Notes under the pieces: generated by a model
Database searches by the model: none
Told to the model about the DNA's origin: nothing
Seen by the model: the letters and a program-made list of their open reading frames with translations, nothing else
Translations under genes and position numbers: made by a program
Shown here: piece after piece, positions 36,338 to 48,300 of the stretch
Layout of the letters: each line of letters begins with the position of its first letter
How positions within the stretch are numbered: the first letter of the stretch is position 1
NCBI RefSeq assembly: GCF_900108345.1
Contig: NZ_FNVV01000014.1
Coordinates: 1,349,664-1,413,663, forward strand
Direction of reading: 5' to 3'
DNA from: Bacteroides ndongoniae
Lineage (GTDB): Bacteria; Bacteroidota; Bacteroidia; Bacteroidales; Bacteroidaceae
DNA: 64,000 nucleotides

Positions 36338-39307
36338 ATGAAAAAGACTTTACTAATTCTATTAGGAATTGGAGCGTTGCATGCACATGCACAATCGCCT
36401 GGTGGTGTAAATGGAACCGATCTTTGGTTCAAGGCATCACCGGTGACATCCAACTTGCAAGGGTACTATCACTGGCTGGATCATTCCGGCGATTCCGTGA
36501 GACTTAACCAACGCAGGCTTGGCAGTTCAGTACTTACAGAATTTACACAGTCACGTGCCACATTGCATGCTATCAACTTTCATCCAGCATTCAACCTATC
36601 AGAGGGTTCGTTCGGTAAGTCTGCCCATCTGAAGTATTCCAACCTGTCACAAGCGACCGTTTTCGGAGTATTTGCTCCTTTATCGACAAGCAGCAATAAA
36701 GACATGGTATTATATGCCATCAACGGCCGCAAAGGCTCCGGTACCGTATTTACGAAAGATAAAGCAGTCCGTACACAAGGAACTGACCCGCTTGACTACG
36801 GAAGTGAAAACGGAGAAGATCTGGTATATTCGTCTTCCGATTCGCTGTCTGAAGATGAGTTCAAGGAGCAATCACCCCGTATTGCGACTTACCTGAAAGC
36901 CGACAGACCGAACTTCAATCTGTGGGGAGAAGACAGCCAAACCGCCATATCTTTTGGCAGTGCATATTCATCAACAGATACCGATTACAGCACTTCTTTT
37001 GACGTATCATCCTTCGGAAATGAGAAATTTGACGGCTACACACCAGAATATATTGTTTACAGCCGATATCTCACTCCCATAGAAAGGAGAAAAGTGGAAA
37101 GTTATCTGGCTGTAAAATACGGTATAACATTAAACGGATCATATCTCGACAGTGAAGGGAACCTGATATGGGACAGGGACGAATACCGGCCGTATCATAA
37201 CAGAGTGGCAGCCTTTGGCCAGGATGTGAATGGAGAACTCATGCAGCCGCTATCTTCCACTTCTTACGAAGAAGCCCCTGCCTACTCGTCATTAAAAGAG
37301 AACGACAGTTATTATCAGTCCAATTCATACAATCTCCCTTCAGCTGCGCACCTGCTGGTTATGGGACGAGAATATGGCAATACGATGCCGGATAACAGCT
37401 ATGTATTCTGGGGAGACGATGATGCCCAGACATCAACCTATACCGCACCGAATGACACACTGTGGCATATCATGAACCGTACCTGGCTAGTAAAAAGCAA
37501 TATGCCGGCAAGCGCAGACAGCCTCATGGCCAGATGGACCGGAAACGGACTTGATGTAACGAGCGAAGGATTCCTGGACGATATTACCCAAACAACTGCA
37601 ACAGCAGGAGCATACGCCATAACCCCAGCTATGCCAACAGGAGGAGGAGCAATGGAGTTCAGATGCCCGACAACACATCCGACCTTTGATATCGGTTTTA
37701 CCGCCGGTGGCAATGAATGTGTCTATGGATTCAGAATCGGCAATAACGGTTCTGTATATACCATCAATAACGGGCAGGTATCTTCCGGAACTGTGGCAAC
37801 CGGAGTCAGCGGAAGAATGCTTTCAATCCGTCGTGAAAACGGCTATCTGTTTCTCCGTATAGACGGCTCAGGCAGCGCCAACTACACTATGGCCGCACCT
37901 GATACTACGGGAACATCAAACGGAATAATCCGGACGCAATCGGCTGAAGTACCCCTGTCTATTATCTCTCTACGTACAGGAGGTATCGGCGATACCGGGA
38001 ACCAGGCAGAGCTCAGTTATAATCTGACAGCCGGAAGTGAATTTGCCGACTACTGCCGTAAGCGCACTGTCATGCTCATAGATCCTAGCGGAGAAGGAAC
38101 GTTCGATCCAGAGAACATGATAGTAGTGAGATGTTCAAAACCTGACATAGCCAGAGGAAAGACCATATTCCATAATATATTCTGGGATGCTGACGGCAGC
38201 GGCAGTGACATGTTCACCTTTGCCTATTATGATGGTCTGGATATTGAGGCGGAACCAACCCCTTCCAGCTGTGAAAACGGAGTGCCGCAGAACGACGGTT
38301 CGATAGAAATCGGAGTAAATATAGGCACCCCTGTGTATAACTATATCTTGTCGGTAGATACTGTGGCAGGAATGGAACACGGTACCACAGTAGCAAGCGG
38401 AACATTTATAGGTGACACACACCGGATTGACAGCCTTGCCCCGGGAACCTATACGCTTTCCGTCACACAAGGAGGTGGAAATGATATCTACGGCAGCGGA
38501 AATGCGCTATACACCAGCTATTCGCACGATACACATACCTATCTGTCCGGTGAAATTACATGGACAGTAGCTGAAACCAACTCCAACTATCGTGTGGGAC
38601 TTGAGCCTGCTCTTACCGACGAAATCACGCAATACGGTTTTGACGTACGCGGCAACAGAGCACATATCATATACGACGGTTATACCAGCATAACACAGTA
38701 TGCCACGATAAAAGAGGGTGATGTACTGAGCGTTTCGGTGGGTAGTATGCAAGTGGTTTACCGTGTGAACGGTGTGGTATTCCATCGTGAAACGGTCTGG
38801 TCACTCCGGTCATGGCGTTTCTGCATCAAATACGGAACCGGAGAAACACACATTACCAATCTTACGGTAAACGGTAAGCCGGTTGAATCATTTGCAACTT
38901 CCGGAAGCGTACAAATTGAAACGCCAAAGTCGAATACCGTAAATCTGACCGTACATGTGGGCAGCGAATGTGACGATACACTCCCTAACGGTACGGAGGA
39001 AATGAGGGAAAAACAGAACTTTGAAATCCAGAACGGCAACAATACTGGAAACACAGAGCACAACAACCTCATTGTCAATGAAAAAGGTAATGCCACACGA
39101 ATTTATGATGCGGTACTGGAGCGTGACATAACGTCATCAGCAACACTGATTGTCTTTGATGCATCGGGCAGAATGATAGAAAATAAGGACATGGAAGGTG
39201 AATCCGTGAAAAATACAGAATTCAGGGTGCCTGGTCCAGGTGTCTATATCATCAAAGTCCTTACAGCAGACGGCAAAGAGTTTACAAGAAAAATTATTGT
39301 AAAATAA
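36338..39307 (+). CDS. Secreted multi-domain protein with lectin-like domain and T9SS-type C-terminus
   Basis: About 989 residues from MKKTLLILLGIGALHAHAQ, a clear signal peptide; an earlier in-frame start only adds a non-signal extension. A LamG/concanavalin-like region (about 20-260) ends with YIVYSRYLTPIERRKVESYLAVKYGITL, typical of adhesin-like proteins of this phylum. Beta-rich repeats and a second jelly-roll-like segment follow (about 780-880). The last 75 residues (SATLIVFDASGRMIENKDM, then GVYIIKVLTADGKEFTRKIIVK) form a type IX secretion C-terminal domain. It lies 19 bases before the giant Rhs gene, so the two form an operon. A role in attaching or presenting the Rhs toxin is inferred. 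Confidence 0.75.
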   Translation: MKKTLLILLGIGALHAHAQSPGGVNGTDLWFKASPVTSNLQGYYHWLDHSGDSVRLNQRRLGSSVLTEFTQSRATLHAINFHPAFNLSEGSFGKSAHLKYSNLSQATVFGVFAPLSTSSNKDMVLYAINGRKGSGTVFTKDKAVRTQGTDPLDYGSENGEDLVYSSSDSLSEDEFKEQSPRIATYLKADRPNFNLWGEDSQTAISFGSAYSSTDTDYSTSFDVSSFGNEKFDGYTPEYIVYSRYLTPIERRKVESYLAVKYGITLNGSYLDSEGNLIWDRDEYRPYHNRVAAFGQDVNGELMQPLSSTSYEEAPAYSSLKENDSYYQSNSYNLPSAAHLLVMGREYGNTMPDNSYVFWGDDDAQTSTYTAPNDTLWHIMNRTWLVKSNMPASADSLMARWTGNGLDVTSEGFLDDITQTTATAGAYAITPAMPTGGGAMEFRCPTTHPTFDIGFTAGGNECVYGFRIGNNGSVYTINNGQVSSGTVATGVSGRMLSIRRENGYLFLRIDGSGSANYTMAAPDTTGTSNGIIRTQSAEVPLSIISLRTGGIGDTGNQAELSYNLTAGSEFADYCRKRTVMLIDPSGEGTFDPENMIVVRCSKPDIARGKTIFHNIFWDADGSGSDMFTFAYYDGLDIEAEPTPSSCENGVPQNDGSIEIGVNIGTPVYNYILSVDTVAGMEHGTTVASGTFIGDTHRIDSLAPGTYTLSVTQGGGNDIYGSGNALYTSYSHDTHTYLSGEITWTVAETNSNYRVGLEPALTDEITQYGFDVRGNRAHIIYDGYTSITQYATIKEGDVLSVSVGSMQVVYRVNGVVFHRETVWSLRSWRFCIKYGTGETHITNLTVNGKPVESFATSGSVQIETPKSNTVNLTVHVGSECDDTLPNGTEEMREKQNFEIQNGNNTGNTEHNNLIVNEKGNATRIYDAVLERDITSSATLIVFDASGRMIENKDMEGESVKNTEFRVPGPGVYIIKVLTADGKEFTRKIIVK

Positions 39308-39326
39308 CGACTAAAGCAACAATATT

Positions 39327-42300
39327 ATGAGAAGATCACATATAATTGCCACGGCAGCCCTGGTACTGGCTGTCGCCGGCTTTGCCACATCACGGCATTT
39401 TTCGGACCACTCTCCTGATACTGTGTCCGGAAAAGGATATCAGCCAACGGCACCCGTTGCTGAGCAAAATGACCAGATGTCTGAAAAACATGGCAACATA
39501 ACCGCAGGTTCGCCATCTTCCGACCCTGAGAAATCCGAAACTCCAGCATCAACTCCAATGCTGGTAATAACCTCGGAGCAAAGTATAGGCCATATAGGAA
39601 TACCGGAAGGAAAAGCTTCGGACAATCCTGAGGACAACCTCTTTGAAATAGAACTGGCTGAAAATATTGCAGGCAACAAACGGGTATGGCTGGCATACGA
39701 CCTGTATGGTATCAGCTCCGGGAACGGCGTAAGCAAGAGTATCAATGACCGGCCCGCTACAGGCGGTTACCATGCTGTTGTAAACAAAGACTGGACTACA
39801 GTCCGCGAAGAAATCAATCCTTCATGGTTACATAAAGGCACCAACCGCATTCTGTTCACAGCCGTGGAAGGAATGCCCGCATATTCCGTACGCAATTTGC
39901 GAATAGAAACAGCAGATGGAAATGATGAGAGCATATCTCTTGCGCTCATGCCTATAGCCTATGAGGGAAAAACATATATCCACGGTTTTACAGGCAATGG
40001 CATCCATACCGTGAAAGCCGAAAGCGAACCGCTTAATCTGACCGACGGTGAATTTGAAGGAATGGTCAGCGCCAAATCTGGAAAGGTAACCATCACAGCG
40101 TCGAAAGCCGACGGAAGCATAGCTACCAGAACATTTGCAGTAAGCGACGGAGGGAAAGCCGATTTCAGCCGTAAATATACTGCATATACATCAAGACCTG
40201 TAGCCAAGCTTTTCAACAAGGAAACCGCAGACAGCATCAGCATCAGCGGAGGAAAGCTGGTTGTAGGAAAAGATATATTATTGAGTGACAGAAGACTGTC
40301 GGTCAACTCATTGCGTGACATTGATGTACCGGCTCTGGACTTCGGCATGACAAATGTCACTGCTGAAAGTGAAGGCTACCGTTTCCTGCCTCATGGTAAC
40401 CATTTCGCAGGTGAAGGCGCTACGGTAAAACTGAAATACGACCGGACAAGAATACCTAGCGGATATACCGAAGATGATATCAGAACCTACTATTTTGATA
40501 CCGATACCCGTCACTGGGTAGCTCTGGAAAGAGTGGAAGTAGATAAGGAAGCTGCCTGTGTGGTATCAAGGACAACCCACTTCACGGACATGATAAACGG
40601 TGTCATCCAGGCACCCGAGTCTCCGGAGACTGAAGGGTTTGCCCCTACGATGATGAACGACATCAAGGCGGCTGATCCGACTTCGAAAATCAACGTGATA
40701 GCACCTCCGGCAGCCAACAGCCGGGGAACCGCCAACCTACAGTATGCCTTTGAGATGCCTCCTGCCCGAAACGGCATGACACCTTCGCTCGGCATCCAGT
40801 ACAGCAGCGAGGGCGGTAGCGGCTGGCTGGGAGAAGGCTGGAACATGCCGGTACCGTCCATCACACTGGACACACGCTGGGGTGTACCACGCTACGACAC
40901 GGAAAAGGAAACGGAGACCTACCTGCTGTCGGGAGCCATGCTCTCCACCATGGATGAAAATGGAACCATGGGTGTGGCCCACCGCGGCGAAAAGATGAGC
41001 CGAAAGGCCGACCGGCAATTCTATACCCGACAGGGCGGCGACTTCGCCCGTATCATCCGCAAGGGAAACTCGCCAACGGAGTACTACTGGGAAGTGACCG
41101 ACAAACAGGGAGTGAAATACACCTATGGAGGCGAGGACGCCGTGCTGAAAGGCACTATAACGGACGCTACCGGCGCAACCCGGGAAGTGATTTCCGAATG
41201 GAAACTCGCACGTGTGGAAGAAACCCACGGTGACTATATAGAATATGTATATGAAACGGCCGACGAGGATGTACGTGGAGGCCTGAAGGCAAAGGCCATC
41301 TACCTGAAAGAAGTACATGCCGGTAACGCCGGACAGGAACCGCATACGGTTATCGTATTTGAGGGAAACAAGGTAAAACAACTGAAATCGAACAATGCAC
41401 GTTACGGATTCCTTACCTCGTCCAACCGCCTGCTGGAGAAAGTCACTGTAAACTTCCTCGGAGAGGAGCTGAGAAGCTATGCCTTCACCTACAAGGATGG
41501 TGCCTTCTTCAAGGAGGTTCTGGAAAGCGTGAGGCAGTTTGACTCCGACAATCAGGAAGTAGCCTTCCAGACATTTGACTATTATGACGACGTACAGTCA
41601 GGCAACGGCTATGTACCGTTCCAAAGCAGCAGCGAGACATGGAACCTCCATGACGACGGTCTGGATGCAGGATTCATCAATCCATTACAATCTTTCGGTA
41701 CATTCAGTGACCGTCCAACAGCTTTGGGTGGAACAACCAGTTCTTCTATCGGTGGCTCGTTCTATGTCGGTGTCGGACCAGATGACCAAAGCCCTTCAAC
41801 AAGTTCTACAGCCGGTGGATCATTCAACTACAGCAATGACCAAACAAAAGGACTATCCACATTTGTAGATCTTAACGGCGACGGCTTGCCTGACAAAGTT
41901 TTCCGTCAAGGTGGGGCTGTCTATTACCGTCCTCAATTAAAATCGTCAAATAACAGTTCAGTAGAATACGGAGCAGCGATTAAAGTCATAGGTATTTCAA
42001 GCTTCTCGACCAGCAGCAGTAATTCTTACTCAGGAGGAGGTGACGTAAAAATCGGTTGGGGTGGAATAGTTGGAACTGCCGGTTCTGACAATTCAAGAAC
42101 CAATACCAAGACCAAAGAATACTTCTCTGATATCAACGGGGATGGGCTGATAGACCTTGTGTCAAATGGGAAAGTGTATTTCAACCATTTGGAGTTTGAC
42201 GATAACGGGAACGCTATCCCGACATTCACTCTTAGCAGTGCAGATACTCCAAGCCCAATCATATACGACCCAAATAACATAGACAAAACAATCGGTGCCG

Positions 42301-45300
42301 TTGATCCAGAGGAACAAGCGGAGCTTATCCGAACCTCCCCCATGGTTGATATGGTACGTGTATGGCGTGCCCCGTACAATGGTATTGTCAATATTACCGG
42401 AACAGTTAATCTGATTCTTCCTTCAGGCGACTATGATGCCAACGAGTATGAACATGCTGACGGAGTAAGAGTAGCCATACAGTCAGGGGGTACGGAACGC
42501 TGGAATAAAACAATATCCAAAGGGGATGCTACTGCATATCCTGCGAATGTAAATAATCTTACCGTTCAGAAAAACGATAGGATCTATTTCCGTGTACAGT
42601 CCGGTACAAATGAAATGAGCAATGGCTCATTTGACAATGTTAACTGGTCACCAGTTATAACATATACAGGAGTCAGTCATACAACGCCTGACGGATATAC
42701 GTCCAACATATACAAACCAGACGAAGGAGCAGTTTACTATGCATCTTCATCAGCTATGATTGATGAAGGAAACAGCATTGTATCTGTTTCCGGTAAATTT
42801 GTAAAACCGGTTACATCTGACGATGTTATCCTCAAGGCTTTTGCGTCCAATAATAAAGCAGATGGAGAAGGAAATGCGAATCCTAACTATCAGGAAAAAG
42901 AAGTTTTTGCACGAACATTTGCATGGAACGAAGAGTTTGATGACAGTCTGAAGTTCCAAATCCAGAATCCGGACTTGTTCACCAACTTCCGCTTTGAGAT
43001 TTCAGCATCCTCAAACGTCAGATGGGAAGACATCAAATGGCAACCGATAGTTATTTATAAGGATTCAGACAACAATGAACAGCAATGGAATACCAGTGCT
43101 GATATGAAGCTATATACCAACCATGTATTCACTGCTGAACCTTACGCATTTGCAGAAGAAGATTCATTATTGTCCATCAAGCCAATTTTAACATTCAAAC
43201 CGTTAGTCAATTATAACGGAAATGTCACTCTGACAGTCAAGGGAATAAACAAACTATTTGGGAAACGCTCTATCCAGATTAATACACAAGAATCTGTAAC
43301 GGACTCCATTATCATAAATCGCAGTGAGATTGAGGGTGATACGGTATGGTTTGAAATCTTTTCCAACGACACTCAATTGTCAGATAAGCTATTGCAAGCT
43401 TCTGTTTCAATAGACAATCCACAAGACACTCTATCGTTAGTAATCCCGAAAATAATCGCTGTCAATTTATATACATCGGAAAACTCTACTGGATTCGGAC
43501 CGCTATATCGCGGCTGGGGAGGATTCACATATAATACAGCAGAAGGCAGATATGCAAATCCCATCAATGAGTCCTTGCTCAATCTGCCTGAAGATGAAAA
43601 TGACCAGATAGATCCATTGACATGGGCTTTCACTCCCGTGGGGACTGACCTCAATACCCTTGACAGGTGGAGTGGACAGAGGCCAGAGATATATCTTACA
43701 GCTTCGGAAATGGGAACTGCCCGCCTGACTGAGCAAAACGTAGTGTTGACCAATCCATTTGACGAATTAGGAGATGTGGCCGCACTTACCGGAGATTGTC
43801 TGCAAGGAACCGGAGCAGCAGCCATAACTCAGGAAGTAATCAGTACAAGCACAGTCACACAAGTGGGACTTGTAGGAATCACCAGGAGCGAAGCATCAGG
43901 TGGAAGTACAACACGCTCCACTATGATGGACATGAACGGAGACGGTTATCCTGACATCATAGCCAACGGAACAATCCAATATACCAATACGTTAGGTGGT
44001 ATAAGCGGAGAACGATATTCCGGTATTGGAACAATAAGCAGTACCAACGAAGCAACCACTTGGGGAGCAGGAAGTGCTCCTGTCATATCTGCCAGTATGA
44101 CGGTAGGACACATAGCCGGATGGAAACGCGCTTCAGAAACCCAGAAATCAAGCGCAGACTCAAAAGCAAGTGTCAACGTCTCTCTTGGTATTCCGCATAA
44201 TGAAGATCATAGTACAGAAAGCTTTGTAGATGTAAACGGTGACGGTCTGCCAGACAAAATACAATCGGATAAGAAAGTTCGTCTGAACTATGGGTATACG
44301 TTCTCTGAACCTATTGAATGGGACATTGACCGCATACAAGGCGGTGAAGCAACTTCCATCAATGTAGGAGCAAGCGGAACGGGCGGTGAAAATCCATTTA
44401 AGAATAAATTCAAAAATCTGGAAAGCGGTTCTACGAGTTTTGCCGGAGGATATAATATGGTCACCACACAGAATGGTGAGCAGTATAATCTGATGGACGT
44501 AAACTCTGACGGCCTGCCAGACAAGGTATGGGTATCAGGAGAAGGCATCATGGTAGCCTTCAACATAGGAAACGGATTTACAGAAGCGATTTCGTGGGAA
44601 GGTGCAACAGCCCTGAACAAATCCGCATCAACTTCCGAATCTGGCAATGTGGCCTTTACAGTAAACGTCACTCCGAAAATCATACCTATCAAGTTTTCTG
44701 TCAATCCGAATGTGTCACTGAGCAACAGCATCAGCCGCGTGAACTACACGCTGCAGGATGTGGACGGCGACGGATATCTTGACATCGTGGAATCTGACAA
44801 GGAAAGCGAACTGAAGGTGACCCGTTCGGCTATCGGGCGCACGAACATGCTGAAATCGGTAGTGAATTCACTGGGAGGAACCTTTACCCTCGACTATGAA
44901 CATACAGACCCGACCTACGGACTGCCGGGCGGTAAATGGGTAATGTCGGAACTGACAGTGGACGACGGTATCCGCGATGACGGACCGACAATGACCACCG
45001 CATTCGAATACCGCAATGGTCGGCGTGACCGCCATGAACGTGAGTTCCTCGGATTCGGTGAAGTAATAACCAAGAACCTCGACACGGAACAGGGCAATGC
45101 GCTGTACCGTCAGGCCGTGGAAGAATACGACGTGGCCAACTATTATGTACAGGGGAACCTGACCAATACTTCCGTACAGGATGCAGCAGGCAACAAGTAC
45201 ACCGAAACCAAGAACGAATATGACGGCTACTATCTGACAGCCAACGGTGACGACTACACCTTTACGGCACAGAGCAACCTGTGCAGCGACCGTGCATCGG

Positions 45301-48300
45301 CGTTCGTACCGCTGCGCTACACGGCCAACCTGCAGTATGAAGGTACAGCTGACGGCATGATCACTTCGGAAGCATGGAACGAATACTACCTGACCGGCCA
45401 CCACGGCGAGCTGAAATCGTACAAGTACAGTGACAAAGGCACACTCGGTGAGGACGGAAACGGCAGCTTCGACTACCAGACTGCCATCCAGTACACCTCC
45501 AACAGTACCAAGAACATCCTCGGTCTGCCCGTGAACGTGACCGTAACCGGCGGAGACGGAACGGTATATCACAATGTATCGGCCACCTATAATACGAACT
45601 ATCCGAACCACCTGACGCAGATAACGCAGCAGCTGGGCAACGGAACAGCCGTGACCGACTACAAATATGACGCATACGGAAACATCACGCAGAAGACCCT
45701 GCCGGAGAACGCCGAAGGACAGCGCATGTGGTACAAGTACCGCTATGAGCCGGAAATGAACATGTACGTGGAACGCGTAGAGGATGCATTCGGCTACCGA
45801 AGCGAAGCGGGCAACTTCGACTACCGCTACGGTATCGCCCTGGAACGCCGCGACCTGAACAATTTCTATTACGAAACCGACATCGACAATCTGGGCCGTA
45901 TTACCGGCGTGCGCGGACCAAACGAACTGGCCACAGGTGTGCCTTATATCATCGCATTTGAATACCAGCCCAAAGCCACCTTCAATGAAAACGGCATCAC
46001 TGCCCCGGCATACGCTGTGACGAAGCACTACGACATACAGCATCCTGAAGACGACATAGAAACAGTGACATTCGTTGACGGATTCGGGCGTGCGGTACAG
46101 GTGAAGAAGGACGGCACAGTGACCGACGTGGCGAACGGCAGCGCATCAAGCGCCGAGAACGTGATGATAGTAAGCGGACGGAACGTGTATGACGCATTCG
46201 GACGCGTAGCGAAGACCTACTATCCGACCACGGAGCCACTGGGAAACAAAGCTGCCTTCAACAAGGCCTTTGACAATGTGACCCCGACTATCACAGCCTA
46301 TGACGTGCTCGATCGTGCCATCAAGGTAACTCTGCCGGACAATGCAGAGACAAAGACCACATACAGCATGGAAAGAAGCAGCCATGCATTGGTGACAAGC
46401 GTGGAAGACGCACTGAACAATGTGCAGACCATCCATACGAGCGGCAGCGGAAAGACGCTGAAGAGCATACAGGAAAGCGGTCCGGACGGAGCCATAGTTA
46501 CCACATTCGGATACGACGGCATCCAGCGACTTGTACGTGTAACAGATGCTGACGGCAACGTGACGACCTCGACGTATGACATGGGCGACCGCCGCACGGA
46601 GGTGAACCACCCGGCCAGCGGAAAGACCACATTCACCTACGATGCACTGGGCAACGTGACAAGCAAGCAGACAGCCAACCTGGCCAAGGAAGGCAAGTCG
46701 ATAACCTATGACTACGACTACAACCGACTGACGGGCATCAACTATCCCGACCATCCGGAGAACAACGTGAAGTACTACTACGGCGGACGCAACGCCTCAC
46801 AGAACCGCATAGGACGACTGATGCTGCGTGAGGACGGGACAGGTGCCATAGAATACTTCTACGGCAAGATGGGCGAAGTAACCAAGACCCGACGCACTAT
46901 GATCGTGCCTAACCAGGCCATCGCCACCTACGTGACACAATGGACCTACGACAGCCACAACCGACTGCTGGAGATGATCTACCCGGACGAAGAGAAAGTG
47001 ACCTATACGTATGACCTGGGCGGACAACTTACGAACGTACACGGATACAAGTCGTACGGATATGACTATGTGAACCGCATAGGATATGACAGATTCGGCC
47101 AGCGAACGTACATGAAGTACTGCAACGGAGCGGAGACATTCTACACCTACGACCCGCAGCGTCGCAGACTGCAGAACCTGAAAGTAAATGCCGGAGGCAA
47201 TACCATCATGGACAACGCCTACACGTATGACGCAGTGAGCAACGTGCTGAGCGTGGCAAACGGAGCAGCCCTGCCACAGAGCGGCAAGGCCGGCGGACAG
47301 ATGAGCCACAGCTATACCTACGACGCACTATATCGCCTGACAGGCGCAACCGGAACCTACACGGGTGCAGACAGCAAGGCGGCAAGCTACACACTGGCAA
47401 TGGGCTACGACAACATGCACCGCATCACCTCGAAGAGCCAGCACCTGACACAGGGCAACCTGCAGTTTGACGGCACACTGAACGTGGGCTATGACCTGAC
47501 GTACACCTACGGACAGGAAGATGGAAAGAAATTCCAGCTTGACAACGTCAGTGACGTGAACTATCGCACGGAAGTCACTCCGAACGAAAACCAGAAGACC
47601 CGCAACAGCCATGCCTACGAGTATGACGCGAACGGAAACCTTGTTTACGTAAATACCGGACGCACAAAGAAGGACGGAACGACAGACGAGAAAGCCCATG
47701 AGCGCAAGCTGAAATGGGACGAGGAGAACCGTCTGCTGGCCTCTGACGACGACGGATTCGTGACCAACTACTGGTATGACGCAGACGGCGAGCGCACAGT
47801 GAAGACCAGCGGCGAGAGCGAGCAGGTATATGTGAACTCAGAGTTTGCCGGCGGACGCACCAACACGGCCAAATTCTCACTCTACGTGAGCCCTTATCTC
47901 GTGGCAAACCAAGGCGGACGCTACACCAAGCACATCTATATAGGCAGTCAGCGCATTGTATCCAAGATAGGTGACTTCGCATCCTACGGCTCGGACCCGA
48001 GACGCATACAATATGCAGGAAGCGAGGCAGATGCCATATCTGTGGACTATGCCGGAAAATATTCGGCTCAACAGGAGGCAATCAAAGAAAATTATGTTAC
48101 CTTTGAGGTGCCGTACAACGGAACGGACAACAACGACTATGTAAACGGTGAGGGATTCTGTTGTGACGACGGCTCGATGGAAGCAGCCCAGACACGTGCC
48201 ATGGCAAAGGCACTGGAGGACAACTTCCAGGAAGGCGACGTCTACGAGAATCTGCAGTTCTACTACCATTCCGATCATTTGGGTAGCAGCAGTTACATCA

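Noticed and set aside
44868..46043. Minus-strand open frame of 391 codons opposite the Rhs gene
   Set aside because: It is opposite the YD-repeat region, with a valine/arginine-rich composition typical of reverse reading; no motif and no ribosome site.
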